Below, in pieces: positions 1-13,712 of a DNA stretch of 64,000 bases. Origin of the DNA: Allium sativum. Lineage: Eukaryota > Streptophyta > Magnoliopsida > Asparagales > Amaryllidaceae. The stretch covers positions 262,937,731 to 263,001,730 of the forward strand of contig CM060912.1 of the NCBI GenBank assembly GCA_030737875.1. The letters are read 5' to 3'. Numbering within the stretch: the first letter of the stretch is position 1; every line of letters begins with the position of its first letter. The notes under the pieces are model-generated. The model made no database searches. It was not told where the DNA came from and saw only the letters and a program-made list of their open reading frames with translations. The position numbers and the translations under genes are program-made.

Positions 1-1862
1 CTATGCAACCAAACAAACAAGTCCATGGTTTGTGGACGATTGTGTCGGGTGCTACTAAGCACCGTCTGCATCCTAGTATATATATATAAATAGAAATGAA
101 ATTGAAAGGTGAGAAATTCTCACATATAGCTATCCTAGCTCCACGACACTTCATTGATAGAAATCTTCTTCGTTATCGCCTCTTCGTCATCTTCATTGCC
201 CGTAGTCACTATATATATACAAATCGAATTTTTACTTTGCTATTCAATATATAAAAAGCGAATTTTTACTTTGACTTCCGATATATAAAAATATGATTTT
301 TCTTTTTAAAGTTCAAATCCTTTTTCGAAAAATCAGTTTTAACCTTTCTTTAAAAACAGTTTAACTTTTCAAAAAAAAAACAGTTTTAATCTTTTTTAAA
401 AAAAAACAGTTTTTATAAATCTAAAAAAAATCAGTTTTTAAGATCTTAAAAATTCAGTTTTTATTCTTTTAAAAAAATCAGTTTTAACATTTTAAAAATA
501 TCAGTTTTTAACTTTTAAAAATATTAGTTTTTAACTTTAAACAAAATCAGTTATCAAATATTAATAATAAATAAAAAAACGAAAACTTACTTAGGGGGGC
601 TGCCGAGTGGTCGGGGGGCTTCGTCGAGGTTTGCAGATCGGAGGGGCGGTCTTCGTCGAGGCATTGCAGGTCGGAGGGGCGGTCTTGGTGAGGTGGCGCT
701 CGATGGTGGCGGGGTTTGCTGCGCGTTCATCAGTGGGTCGGGGGGGGGTTAGGGCTACGGACGGGGATAGAAGGGGAAGCGAAGGGAAGAAGCGACGGAA
801 GGAGGCGGGAGAGGATGAGGGCGCGGGTTCAGGTGGTGGGTCGTCGTCGATCGCCAGAGGGCGACGAGCGATTTCTTTTTTTTTTTTTTCTCTGATCTGT
901 TGAAATGAAATCGGGGGGGGGGGGGGGCATGGTATAGGAGGGAATGGAAATTTATTTATTATTATTATTATTTTTTTATTATTTATTTATGCAAAAGGGT
1001 TGACTTTTACATATGACTTCGAAACGAGGCCCACCGCCTGTCGTCCTTAGCGTTTCACCCCCATTCCGAACTCAATGGGATATGCCTGGTGGGCTGATTC
1101 GACTGTTTGAATCAGTTTCCGTTAAATTTACATTTAAATCACTATATTGAATTTTTAACGTACATTTCAAATTACCGGGGTCACATACTAACACTAAAAA
1201 TTCCAGAAAAATATTTTCTAGCTTCGTATTGACGATACGGTCCTAACAAAACTAGTTTCGTCGAATTCTGAGACCGTTTGAAAAATGGCCAATTTCCAGT
1301 CGATTAAAATCAACTGAAACTGGTCAAACGCGTTTTCTTTTGCCACGCTCACATATTGATTCGAAAATTTATGAAATTTGAAACCTAGCAATAACTCGAC
1401 ATCACGGACCCAACAAAACTGGTTTGTCGAAATCCGAGGTCATTTGCAAAATGGCTATTTTTAAGGGCCTGAATTCCATAGCGACTATTCAGAATTTTCA
1501 ATTGGACATATCTTTTGATTCCCGATATGAAATCTTGGTTTTCCGGATTCGTTGGAAAGATATTCACTATTAGATTCCATTATTTTCGGTTTCACTAAAA
1601 TCCGGATTGTTTTGCACCCGGTACATTCAATTGAAGTTTGAAATCGAATTATCGAACTACCGCGCCATTTTCGATTCTATTTATAATTATATATAATTAT
1701 TTATATTCTAACGACGGCGTATATAATATATACGTTCTATTTATATTCAAAATAAATTTTCTCGTCGATTTTATTTAAAATAATCCATTTTAAATAATCA
1801 AAATTCGTCAAAATTGCCAAAATAAAAATTTTAAACTGGCCCAGATTTTGCGGGTTATTACA
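1..1862 (-). mobile_element. Family A giant LTR, 5' part (window-truncated)
   Basis: This is the first part, in element sense (minus strand), of a giant LTR. The LTR start reads TGTAATAACCCGCAAAATC on the minus strand and lies at 1862. The rest lies off the window, but two complete relatives follow at 2897-9102 and 10137-16260. It is nearly base-for-base the same as 7252-9102 and 14488-16260. Going in element sense it holds an AT-rich stretch, two copies of a TTTCGTCGAA module (about 1237-1295 and 1405-1463), a GC-rich exon-like block (591-905) ending at a GTAAGT, and an A-rich repeat (about 300-560). No protein family is recognisable. Confidence 0.85.
591..905 (-). other. GC-rich exon-like block in LTR, copy 1
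   Basis: Same block as at 7841-8176, in the first partial LTR. The donor-like GTAAGT is at 590-585 on the minus strand. The homopolymer runs (T at about 875-890, G at about 912-927) differ in length from the sister copies. Confidence 0.6.
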
Positions 1863-1875
1863 ATCTCCCCCACTT
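1863..1875 (-). other. Polypurine tract, family A copy 1
   Basis: On the minus strand this reads AAGTGGGGGAGAT directly before the LTR start TGTAAT. It is the expected plus-strand priming site. The adjacent minus-strand sequence TTCGGGGACGAAAAGTTTT resembles the conserved flank of chromovirus polypurine tracts. Confidence 0.8.
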
Positions 1876-2882
1876 AAAACTTTTCGTCCCCGAAAAGGAA
1901 CAAAGTCGAAAGTGGTTTGATTATTCTGCCCTACGCTCGATTTGGTTTCCATTCTCCAACTCTTTAGTTTCTGAGAATTTTCAAAACTTCAAAAATTTGG
2001 CTAACACCCGAAATTTTTGAAAAATTTCGCCATAACCTCCCCTGCAATGGGAGCATCGGGGAATTTCAAATAGCTTCCCCGGTCCTTCAGATCTCAAAAA
2101 GAAAAAGAAAAAGCCAAGCGGCTAGCCAATAGGCTCACAAAATCATCATCACCCAAACAAAACAGGAAATTATGTAGTAAACATGTACCTATTTGTCGGG
2201 CAAACAAATTTTATTCTCTGCTCTAGCCTCCTTGCTATGACCTGTTCAATATAAGTATATGTATACGCAAGCAAATGCGACCAATTTTCAATATAATTCA
2301 ATATTCGGTTCAATTAGGCTAAATGGCTAAAAATTAGCAAACAAATAAACAAACAACACAAACATCAATCAATTAGTGAATTAGAGTTTCAAATTCATAA
2401 TTTTGATACATAGTCAAAAATCAGGTTTTTGATGCCAACTCACAACAATAAATCTATCTATATTAGTTTTGGTTCTCACACCAGTCAAATGGAAATATAT
2501 AGATATCACACCTTCGTCACTCGAATATAAACACTGATGATGAGGCCTCATCATCTGAATCATCTCCGGGCGACTAGAGTGTGATTCTATATCTATCCAA
2601 TATATTAAAACTTTGAATACACGCGGATCAGACGTATACGCAAAATCTATATATACTGGATTGTCCACATCAATATAAATAAATAATCAAATACTAATAA
2701 TTGATTTAAATTTTCAAAACAAAATTTGTTTTCATTTGAAAAATATACTCTTCACACTCGTTCTAGGATACTACTGATCCCATCTCTAACGAGTCATTCC
2801 ATTGGATATTACTAATCCAATATCTGATGAATTCTTTCGTATGGTTCTAATGTGCCTTGTTCTCTGAGCTTTGTAAACCAAA

Positions 2883-2894
2883 GCTCTGATACCA
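2883..2894 (-). other. tRNA-iMet primer-binding site, family A copy 1
   Basis: GCTCTGATACCA on the plus strand is TGGTATCAGAGC on the minus strand, the standard plant initiator-Met PBS. It lies two bases inside the LTR end (CA at 2898-2897 on the minus strand). It fixes the orientation of the element and the LTR boundary. Confidence 0.92.
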
Positions 2895-5800
2895 ACTGTG
2901 AAGACCCGTAACTTCCCCGTAAAGGAAAGCGCCGGATAGTTCGAGAACAAACCACAACAAAACGCATACAGAAGAACATTTCATTGTATATAACAACAAT
3001 GCATCAGATTACAAGAATATACAGAGTATAAAAGAATATTACACAGAAATATCAGAGATTTAAATTACATTTAAATACATAGCAGCGGAAGATAATACAA
3101 TACACAACTAGAATGAGATATACGGATACAAAGCTTTCCGGATATCGTTCCAGTTGTAAACCAGGATCCTGTGAATATAAATCTGCAAAACCAAAACTAC
3201 TAGCTGCCCGTGTCAAAATAGGGGCACCCAGAGTTTAGGTTAAAACAATAAACTCCAGGTCAGTCATGTGACTGGTGTGAGAACTAAAACAGTTATTAAT
3301 CTTTATTTTAAATCAGTAGGTAAATCAAGGGACCACGCCGTATAACACGGAATGAGTTTCCTCCCAAGAATACCAGTGCATAAAACAAACAGCGCAATGC
3401 TAAATAAAGAAAAATGAAGCTGTTATAAGACCCAGGTCCCATCACACAATGCAACGCAGCCGAGGATAGGGTTTTCCCTTATAACAGCCAAACATGCTTG
3501 ATACGGATAAAACAAATCATTTGATACTATTATAAGTGCATAGTGTATAAAACAACTTCAAATCATAAGTATCAATCATAGGCGGCATGGGTACCATATA
3601 TCATGTCGCCATATATAGGTTTACAAATGAAACCGCAAATGTCACGTATTTGGAAATTGGATTTCCGTCTATGAACCGAGGCAAAAGATAGTCCTCAACC
3701 GATTCGTGACTCTCTAGCCCGAGCCACCGGAACAGCCGCAACTGCCCCTTCGATCGTCAGGGCCGGTCCACCGATGTGGATTATAGTGCCTGAACAATAC
3801 GTTTCCCCGCCCTTTGGGGCGTAAACGAGCCAACTAAATGACTCCATCGGTTCGAGAACGACCGATCAATCCGAGGCGCCTCGCAACAGCAACAACCACA
3901 TAAGTCAAACTCGTCAGGGCGTGTAAAACCACTGACGCCACTTCTAGCTAGAAAGAAACGTAAGTCCTCCCTGATGTCCTCTCCCGTTTTTGGTTCATAC
4001 CGGGTGTGAAACACGCGAGGTAAACGTTACACAAAGCTACGCCACAAAGGCCTTGCTTTGATCATCACCACAAGACTTTGCTTTTCAACAGAAGCCTCGA
4101 TCAATTGCCACTTAGGCATGCCACACAGGCAATTCACTCCATGCGTTTGATATCCATCAATATATAACCCCTAAGCTCGTATGTCTCAGAGAAGTGCGTA
4201 GCAAGAGAATAAATTCTCCGCCGCCAAACAGATATATATTTAATAGAAATCAATCACACAGACTAAAATCCAATGTCAGACACACAGTCCATTTACAAGT
4301 CCGTTCTGGGTCTGAACGAAACCGGAGGCACCTAGTACCCCGCATATCCATCGATCTCCAAGTACGTCTGGACGATCACTAACTGTTTCCATCTTCTTGG
4401 GTGTACAGCCCAATCAAGATCATCAGTTATCACCCAAACGACGTGAAGACCTCCGGTCTTCGACCATCGTCTTCATCTTCGACACCACGTCGAATCAGTT
4501 ATTCAGAATGGGATAAACCCGGTCTTTCCGAATAACTCGCGTATACTTTAAATAAGTGCTACACAAACACAACATACGCCTCATTCCAATTCATCAGTCA
4601 CTAACCGTAAATTAATCAAGAGAATAATTCCCCAAATATTAACCCCAAAGGCCGAAACCAACATCAGATCAATATTCAGAAAACCATTCTGCTTAGCTAA
4701 CCGACAGTTAGTTTCTGATTTCACATTCATAGGGAAAGATTCCCATTAATTTTATCAAAGATAAATTCCTTGAATTTATTCTTTAATCAACTTTTGAATA
4801 TCAATTCAAACTAGTCGGGATTAGCGAACCTTACCGAAGTAATCATTTGTTTTAATTTCCCAATCCCAACCTATTCATCCCATGAAGTAAAACTGGTTAT
4901 ACTTCATATCTAACACCACGGTGTTATTGGTAAATTCAATTACCATTTCACGTTCAAATCTAATTAAAGATTTAACTATCGCCGGGAGTAAAACTGGTGA
5001 TACTCCATTCTCGATCATTTCAATATAATTAAAGATTCATTAAAACTCCACTTAGTTTTAATCTTTAACTGGGTTAAAGAATCAGTGTCATTTTAAAAAC
5101 ACAGTTCACGATAAACCCAAAATCACATTCATTAATTATCGGGTTAAAGAACGAGTGTTGTTTAAAACACTGTTCACGATAAACCCAAAAATCAATATCA
5201 ATTCTATTCCAATTAAATATTATTTAATTGGTACACTTCATTAAATCTAAATAAAAAGACTTAATCATTTCTCAACTGGGTTCAAGAACAGTATTAGTGA
5301 AGACACCATTCACGACAAACCCAAATCACATTCGATATTCAATACAAGGGTCTGAATAGAAAATATATCGGCTTATATTCAATATCGAATTCTACGACTA
5401 ACAAATGTCGTATTGGAAATAACGATATAAATATATATCTTTCAAATTTCCATAACATCATCTGTATAATCACGAATTCCAACATCGAAATATTCCGAAG
5501 ACAATTTCGATTCAAATCCACTCCAATGCAATCATTGGATATTCTGGTTATTTTTAAAACCCTTTTCAAATTCAATTTATTTATTTAAAAATAAATAGAA
5601 TTATAATTCTAGTTCAAAACTAGTTCATTTCGATAAAAATCTATTTTTATCCTTTCAAATATGGAGTTTTTCATCCCAATCCTTTCTAAATCATTTCTTA
5701 TGATTTTACACAAATTATTACTATTTTTAATAATTTTATCAAGGCCCGTACAGTCGATTTCCATCAATGGCCATCGAACTGCACTTACAGCGACCCTTTT

Positions 5801-6189
5801 TCAAATTTGATTTGGACATAATTCCAAATCCAACCGTTAGATTTCAAATTTCTAATATTCATTAGACAGCTCTTTTCGATACGAACCCAACGGTTCCGGT
5901 TTTAGGAGAATCCGACGGTCGGATCTCCCGTAATGTCCGTTTGAAATAAATGGTCGAAATTCGCGAACTGCCGCGGCGCGGCGCGTTCTATTCAGGCCAT
6001 TATAATATATATATATAATATATATATAATATATACTTCGTCAATTTCTATTTAAAACGAATTATATAAATAGTTTTGAATTCGTTTCAAAAACATTTTC
6101 AACTTCCTTTTCAATTCAAATCACAATTGAATTCTTCTTTATAGATTCGTTTTAAAATTCATTTCTATTCAATTCAAATTTCAATTCAA

Positions 6190-6476
6190 TTTGAATTCGT
6201 TTTCAATTCACTTTGAATTCGTTTTCAGTTCAATTCATTTCGAAATCGTTTTCAATTCAATTCATTTCGAAATCGTTTTCAATTCAATTCATTTCGAAAT
6301 CGTTTTCAATTCAATTCATTTCGAAATCGTTTTCAATTCAATTCAATTCGAAATTGTTTTCAATTCAATTCATTTCAAAATATTCGATTTCGAAATTGTT
6401 TTCAATTCAATTCATTTCGAAATCGTTTTCAATTCAATTCATTTCAAAATATTCGATTTCGAAATTGCTTTTCAAT
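6190..6476 (-). repeat. 22-bp tandem repeat array in family A LTR
   Basis: About ten copies of a unit like TTTCAATTCAATTCATTTCGAA with an ATCGT joint, some replaced by a longer variant containing ATTCGATTTCGAAATTG. The array is translatable in two frames (FSIQFISK and FEIVFNSIH), but only because the unit lacks stop codons. I take it as non-coding. Confidence 0.9.
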
Positions 6477-7840
6477 ACTCATTTTAAAATGAATAAAATC
6501 GATATAAATATCGTTCACGTCAAAATGGCGTCAATCTAATCCTCACGGCTTCACATATTTCAATATTCAAATATTCTATTTCAAATATTTCTATTTCAAA
6601 TATTTCTATTTCAAATATTTCTTTTTTTCGAAACTGGAATGAGGCCCAATCAATTACCATATAATGTTAATTATATGGATTTTCTACAACACATGTATAT
6701 ATCAACAACGATGAATAATCAACCATCAACCAGAGTGCACTACACTGTATAAGCATCAAATATAGACATTTAACGCTTATAGCAGCTTGTCAATCAATCG
6801 ATCGACATATTTAATCAATCAGGATGAGTGAACTGCAAGTTTCATCCCAACACCCGTGTGGGGTTTCAAACAATCAAACAAATATTTTATTCGTGCAGTT
6901 GGGCGATGTGTAAAATATATCGTCCCAATCAATATCAGTCAAATCAGTGTATATAAACAAATCGGCCGATTTGTTTATAAATATTTATTTATTCACTTTC
7001 ACGTTAAAAATTATATTTTTAACGATAAAACATTTTATTTCAACATATGAATTTCTATTCAATTCATTTCATTCGATAAAATGATATTTTTATTTTTCTA
7101 ACATATTTTAGAAAATTTCGGCGGCATAACGGCACGATACTAGAAACGGGACAAGGCCTAGCCTTATCCCCGGTCTAGTGAAGGCCCACGCCATTCACAC
7201 ATCAATCAAAATCACCAAACAACCAAATTCAAATCAAATCATATAACTAAGCTATGCAACCAAACAAACAAGTCCATGGTTTGTGGACGATTGTGTCGGG
7301 TGCTACTAAGCACCGTCTGCATCCTAGTATATATATATAAATAGAAATGAAATTGAAAGGTGAGAAATTCTCACATATAGCTATCCTAGCTCCACGACAC
7401 TTCATTGATAGAAATCTTCTTCGTTATCGCCTCTTCGTCATCTTCATTGCCCGTAGTCACTATATATATAAAAATCGAATTTTTACTTTGCTATTCAATA
7501 TATAAAAAGCGAATTTTTACTTTGACTTCCGATATATAAAAATATGATTTTTCTTTTTAAAGTTCAAATCCTTTTTCGAAAAATCAGTTTTAACCTTTCT
7601 TTAAAAACAGTTTAACTTTTCAAAAAAAAAACAGTTTTAATCTTTTAAAAAAAAAACAGTTTTTATAAATCTAAAAAAAATCAGTTTTTAAGATCTTAAA
7701 AATTCAGTTTTTATTCTTTTAAAAAAATCAGTTTTAACATTTTAAAAATATCAGTTTTTAACTTTTAAAAATATTAGTTTTTAACTTTAAACAAAATCAG
7801 TTATCAAATATTAATAATAAATAAAAAAACGAAAACTTAC

Positions 7841-8176
7841 TTAGGGGGGCTGCCGAGTGGTCGGGGGGCTTCGTCGAGGTTTGCAGATCGGAGGGGCGGT
7901 CTTCGTCGAGGCATTGCAGGTCGGAGGGGCGGTCTTGGTGAGGTGGCGCTCGATGGTGGTGGGGTTTGCTGCGCGTTCATCAGTGGGTCGGGGGGGGGGG
8001 GTTAGGGCTACGGACGGGGATAGAAGGGGAAGCGAAGGGAAGAAGCGACGGAAGGAGGCGGGAGAGGATGAGGGCGCGGGTTCAGGTGGTGGGTCGTCGT
8101 CGATCGCCAGAGGGCGACGAGCGATTTCTTTTTTTTTTTTTTCTCTGATCTGTTGAAATGAAATCGGGGGGGGGGG
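7841..8176 (-). other. GC-rich exon-like block in LTR, copy 2
   Basis: A 330-bp GC-rich island in an AT-rich LTR. On the minus strand it starts around a C-run and an A-run, contains a CT-rich leader-like stretch with GCCCTAACC, and ends at GTAAGT (rc at 7835-7840), a strong plant 5' splice site. Sister copies are at 591-905 and 15004-15340. It resembles a plant 5' untranslated exon. The opposite-strand open frames here (glycine- and arginine-rich) are composition artefacts. Confidence 0.6.
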
Positions 8177-9102
8177 GCATGGTATAGGAGGGAATGGATT
8201 TTTTTTTTTTTTAATTATTATTTATTTATGCAAAAGGGTTGACTTTTACATATGACTTCGAAACGAGGCCCACCGCCTGTCGTCCTTAGCGTTTCACCCC
8301 CATTCCGAACTCAATGGGATATGCCTGGTGGGTTGATTCGACTGTTTGAATCAGTTTCCGTTAAATTTACATTTAAATCACTATATTGAATTTTTAACGT
8401 ACATTTCAAATTACCGGGGTCACATACTAACACTAAAAATTCCAGAAAAATATTTTCTAGCTTCGTATTGACGATACGGTCCTAACAAAACTAGTTTCGT
8501 CGAATTCTGAGACCGTTTGAAAAATGGCCAATTTCCAGTCGATTAAAATCAACTGAAACTGGTCAAACGCGTTTTCTTTTGCCACGCTCACATATTGATT
8601 CGAAAATTTATGAAATTTGAAACCTAGTAATAACTCGACATCACGGACCCAACAAAACTGGTTTCGTCGAAATCCGAGGTCGTTTGCAAAATGGCTATTT
8701 TTAAGGGCCTGAATTCCATAGCGACTATTCAGAATTTTCAACTGGACATATCTTTTGATTCCCGATATGAAATCTTGGTTTTTCGGATTCGTTGGAAAGA
8801 TATTCACTATTAGATTCCATTATTTTCGGTTTCACTAAAATCCGGATTGTTTTGCACCCGGTACATTCAATTGAAGTTTGAAATCGAATTATCGAACTAC
8901 CACGCCATTTTCGATTCTATCTATAATTATATATAATTATTTATATTCTAACGACGGCGTATATAATATATACGTTCTATTTATATTCAAAATAAATTTT
9001 CTCGTCGATTTTATTTAAAATAATCCATTTTAAATAATCAAAATTCGTCAAAATTGCCAAAATAAAAATTTTAAACTGGCCCAGATTTTGCGGGTTATTA
9101 CA

Positions 9103-10136
9103 ATCTCCCCCACTTAAAACTTTTCGTCCCCGAAAAGGAACAAAGTCGAAAGTGGTTTGATTATTCTGCCCTACGCTCGATTTGGTTTTCATTCTCCAAC
9201 TCTTTAGTTTCTGAGAATTTTCAAAACTTCAAAAATTTGGCTAACACCCGAAATTTTTGAAAAATTTCGCCATAACCTCCCCTGCAATGGGAGCATCGGG
9301 GAATTTCAAATAGCTTCCCCGGTCCTTCAGATCTCAAAAAGAAAAAGAAAAAGCCAAGCGGCTAGCCAATAGGCTCACAAAATCATCATCACCAAAACAA
9401 AACAGAAAATTATGTAGTAAACATGTACCTATTTGTCGGGCAAACAAATTTTATTCTCTGCTCTAGCCTCCTTGCTATGACCTGTTCAATATAAGTATAT
9501 GTATACGCAAGCAAATGCGACCAATTTTCAATATATTTCAATATTCGGTTCAATTAGGCTAAATGGCTAAAAATTAGCAAACAAATAAACAAACAACACA
9601 AACATCAATCAATTAGTGAATTAGAGTTTCAAATTCATAATTTTGATACATAGTCAAAAATCAGGTTTTTGATGCCAACTCACAACAATAAATCTATCTA
9701 TATTAGTTTTGGTTCTCACACCAGTCAAATGGAAATATATAGATATCACACCTTCGTCACTCGAATATAAACACTGATGATGAGGCCTCATCATCTGAAT
9801 CATCTCCGGGCGACTAGAGTGTGATTCTATATCTATCCAATATATTAAAACTTAGAATACACGCGGATCAGACGTATACGCAAAATCTATATATACTGGA
9901 TTGTCCACATCAATATAAATAAATAATCAAATACTAATAATTGATTTAAATTTTCAAAACAAAATTTGTTTTCATTTGAAAAATATACTCTTCACACTCG
10001 TTCTAGGATACTACTGATCCCATCTCTAACGAGTCATTCCATTGGATATTACTAATCCAATATCTGATGAATTCTTTCGTATGGTTCTAATGTGCCTTGT
10101 TCTCTGAGCTTTGTAAACCAAAGCTCTGATACCAAC
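9103..10136 (-). mobile_element. Family A internal domain, copy 2 (non-coding, 1034 bp)
   Basis: A near-identical second copy of the 1863-2896 interior, with the same length, PBS (rc 10123-10134) and polypurine tract (rc 9103-9115). It shares the flanking LTRs with copy 1 in a head-to-tail array. No coding motifs. Confidence 0.88.
10123..10134 (-). other. tRNA-iMet primer-binding site, family A copy 2
   Basis: GCTCTGATACCA on the plus strand is a perfect complement of the plant iMet PBS. It is two bases from the LTR terminus at 10137. Confidence 0.92.
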
Positions 10137-13100
10137 TGTGAAGACCCGTAACTTCCCCGTAAAGGAAAGCGCCGGATAGTTCGAGAACAAACCACAACAA
10201 AACGCATACAGAAGAACATTTCATTGTATATAACAACAATGCATCAGATTACAAGAATATACAGAGTATAAAAGAATATTACACAAAAATATCAGAGATT
10301 TAAATTACATTTAAATACATAGCAGCGGAAGATAATACAATACACAACTAGAATGAGATATACGGATACAAAGCTTTCCGGATATCGTTCCAGTTGTAAA
10401 CCAGGATCCTGTGAATATAAATCTGCAAAACCAAAACTACTAGCTGCCCGTGTCAAAATAGGGGCACCCAGAGTTTAGGTTAAAACAATAAACTCCAGGT
10501 CAGTCATGTGACTGGTGTGAGAACTAAAACAGTTATTAATCTTTATTTTAAATCATTAGGTAAATCAAGGGACCACGCCGTATAACACGGAACGGGTTTC
10601 CTCCCAAGAATACCAGTGCATAAAACAAACAGCGCAATGCTAAATAAAGAAAAATGAAGCTGTTATAAGACCCAGGTCCCATCACACAATGCAACGCAGC
10701 CGAGGATAGGGTTTTCCCTTATAACAGCCAAACATGCTTGATACGGATAAAACAAATCATTTGATACTATTATAAGTGCATAGTGTATAAAACAACTTCA
10801 AATCATAAGTATCAATCATAGGCGGCATGGGTACCATATATCATGTCGCCATATATAGGTTTACAAATGAAACCGCAAATGTCACGTATTTGGAAATTGG
10901 ATTTCCATCTATGAACCGAGGCAAAAGATAGTCCTCAACCGATTCGTGACTCTCTAGCCCGAGCCACCGGAACAGCCGCAACTGCCCCTTCGATCGTCAG
11001 GGCCGGTCCACCGATGTGGATTATAGTGCCTGAACAATACGTTTCCCCGCCCTTTGGGGCGTAAACGAGCCAACTAAATGACTCCATCGGTTCGAGAACG
11101 ACCGATCAATCCGAGGCGCCTCGCAACAGCAACAACCACATAAGTCAAACTCGTCAGGGCGTGTAAAACCACTGACGCCACTTCTAGCTAGAAAGAAACG
11201 TAAGTCCTCCCTGATGTCCTCTCCCGTTTTTGGTTCATACCGGGTGTGAAACACGCGAGGTAAACGTTACACAAAGCTACGCCACAAAGGCCTTGCTTTG
11301 ATCATCACCACAAGACTTTGCTTTTCAACAGAAGCCTCGATCAATTGCCACTTAGGCATGCCACACAGGCAATTCACTCCATGCGTTTGATATCCATCAA
11401 TATATAACCCCTAAGCTCGTACGTCTCAGAGAAGGGCGTAGCAAGAGAATAAATTCTCCGCCGCCAAACAGATATATATTTAATAGAAACCAATCACACA
11501 GACTAAAATCCAATGTCAGACACACAGTCCATTTACAAGTCCGTTCTGGGTCTGAACAAAACCGGAGGCACCTAGTACCCCGCATATCCATCGATCTCCA
11601 AGTACGTCTGGACGATCACTAACTGTTTCCATCTTCTTGGGTGTACAGCCCAATCAAGATCATCAGTTATCACCCAAACGACGTGAAGACCTCCGGTCTT
11701 CGACCATCGTCTTCATCTTCGACACCACGTCGAATCAGTTATTCAGAATGGGATAAACCCGGTCTTTCCGAATAACTCGCGTATACTTTAAATAAGTGCT
11801 ACACAAACACAACATACGCCTCATTCCAATTCATCAGTCACTAACCGTAAATTAATCAAGAGAATAATTCCCCAAATATTAACCCCGAAGGCCGAAACCA
11901 ACATCAGATCAATATTCAGAAAACCATTCTGCTTAGCTAACCGACAGTTAGTTTCTGATTTCACATTCATAGGGAAAGATTCCCATTAATTTTATCAAAG
12001 ATAAATTCCTTGAATTTATTCTTTAATCAACTTTTGAATATCAATTCAAACTAGTCGGGATTAGCGAACCTTACCGAAGTAATCATTTGTTTTAATTTCC
12101 CAATCCCAACCTATTCATCCCATGAAGTAAAACTGGTTATACTTCATATCTAACACCACGGTGTTATTGGTAAATTCAATTACCATTTCACGTTCAAATC
12201 TAATTAAAGATTTAACTATCGCCGGGAGTAAAACTGGTGATACTCCATTCTCGATCATTTCAATCTAATTAAAGATTCATTAAAACTCCACTTAGTTTTA
12301 ATCTTTAACTGGGTTAAAGAATCAGTGTCATTTTAAAAACACAGTTCACGATAAACCCAAAATCACATTCATTAATTATCGGGTTAAAGAACGAGTGTTG
12401 TTTAAAACACTGTTCACGATAAACCCAAAAATCAATATCAATTCTATTCCAATTAAATATTATTTAATTGGTACACTTCATTAAATCTAAATAAAAAGAT
12501 TTAATCATTTCTCAACTGGGTTCAAGAACAGTGTTAGTGAAGACACCATTCACGACAAACCCAAATCACATTCGATATTCAATACAAGGCTCTGAATAGA
12601 AAATATATCGGCTTATATTCAATATCGAATTCTACGACTAACAAATGTCGTATTGGAAATAACGATATAAATATATATCTTTCAAATTTCCATAACAACA
12701 TCTGTATAATCACGAATTCCAACATCGAAATATTCCGAAGACAATTTCGATTCAAATCCACTCCAATGCAATCATTGGATATTCTGGTTATTTTTAAAAC
12801 CCTTTTCAAATTCAATTTATTTATTTAAAAATAAATAGAATTATAATTCTAGTTCAAAACTAGTTCATTTCGATAAAAATCTATTTTTATCCTTTCAAAT
12901 ATGGAGTTTTTCATCCCAATCCTTTCTAAATCATTTCTTATGATTTTACACAAATTATTACTATTTTTAATAATTTTATCAAGGCCCGTACAGTCGATTT
13001 CCATCAATGGCCATCGAACTGCACTTACAACGACCCTTTTTCAAATTTGATTTGGACATAATTCCAAATCCAACCGTTAGATTTCAAATTTCTAATATTC

Positions 13101-13425
13101 ATTAGACAGCTCTTTTCGATACGAACCCAACGGTTCCGGTTTTAGGAGAATCCGACGGTCGGATCTCCCGTAATGTCCGTTTGAAATAAATGGTCGAAAT
13201 TCGCGAACTGCCGCGGCGCGGCGCGTTCTATTTAGGCCATTATAATATATATATAATATATATAATATATACTTCGTCGATTTCTATTTAAAACGAATTA
13301 TATAAATAGTTTTGAATTCGTTTCAAAAACATTTTCAACTTCCTTTTCAATTCAAATCACAATTGAATTCTTCTTTATAGATTCGTTTTAAAATTCATTT
13401 CTATTCAATTCAAATTTCAATTCAA

Positions 13426-13712
13426 TTTGAATTCGTTTTCAATTCACTTTGAATTCGTTTTCAATTCAGTTCATTTCGAAATCGTTTTCAATTCAATTCA
13501 TTTCGAAATCGTTTTCAATTCAATTCATTTCGAAATCGTTTTCAATTCAATTCATTTCGAAATCGTTTTCAATTCAATTCATTTCGAAATCGTTTTCAAT
13601 TCAATTCATTTCAAAATATTCGATTTCGAAATTGTTTTCAATTCAATTCATTTCGAAATCGTTTTCAATTCAATTCATTTCAAAATATTCGATTTCGAAA
13701 TTGCTTTTCAAT
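13426..13712 (-). repeat. 22-bp tandem repeat array in family A LTR
   Basis: Equivalent of the array at 6190-6476, with slightly more uniform units (TTTCGAAATCG between CAATTCAATTCA blocks). Confidence 0.9.

Larger units (their letters stand above)
1863..2896 (-). mobile_element. Family A internal domain, copy 1 (non-coding, 1034 bp)
   Basis: This is the whole interior between two giant LTRs. On the minus strand it begins beside the LTR end with a PBS (rc at 2883-2894) and ends with a polypurine tract (rc at 1863-1875). The interior has no long reading frame and no gag, protease, RT or integrase motif. The only open frames are under about 90 codons and show no family resemblance. At 1034 bp it is about one sixth of the LTR length, so the element cannot encode its own replication proteins. 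It is non-autonomous and LARD-like, but with an unusually small interior. Confidence 0.85.
2897..9102 (-). mobile_element. Family A giant LTR, complete copy (6206 bp)
   Basis: A complete LTR bounded by TG at 2897 and CA at 9102 as read on the plus strand, with a PBS outside one end and a polypurine tract outside the other. In element sense (9102 down to 2897) it holds the TTTCGTCGAA modules, the GC-rich exon-like block at 7841-8176 with a splice-donor-like GTAAGT, and an A-rich repeat. Beyond these come a TATA-rich stretch, a GC palindrome near 5971-5986, a 22-bp tandem repeat (6190-6476) and a backbone shared with families A' and B. Open frames exist but are short and low in complexity or broken in sister copies. 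Most plant LTRs are 0.2-2 kb; at 6.2 kb this one is exceptional. It serves as the shared LTR of two interiors. Confidence 0.88.

Noticed and set aside
607..903. Gly/Arg-rich frames opposite the GC-rich LTR block (also 7857-8156 and 15020-15309)
   Set aside because: Composition artefact of a GC-rich block. They are antisense to the element, their ends differ through homopolymer slippage, and they show no family resemblance.
3781..4014. A 77-codon cysteine-rich frame (CGCCCCEAP), also at 11021-11254
   Set aside because: The frame changes in A' although the nucleotides are conserved. Conservation seems to be at DNA or RNA level, so it was moved to a finding and not called a gene.
6191..6539. 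Repetitive frames over the 22-bp array (also 13427-13775, 55925-56233 and 63200-63508)
   Set aside because: A stop-free tandem unit gives open frames in more than one phase. This is not evidence of a protein.
8457..8807. A 116-codon minus-strand frame in family A LTR, also at 15615-15965
   Set aside because: It is open in two sister copies only. The first copy (1385-1567 region) is disrupted, and A' has a stop at the matching glutamine codon. It lacks an ATG in the shared part and spans the repeated TTTCGTCGAA modules, so I treat it as chance.
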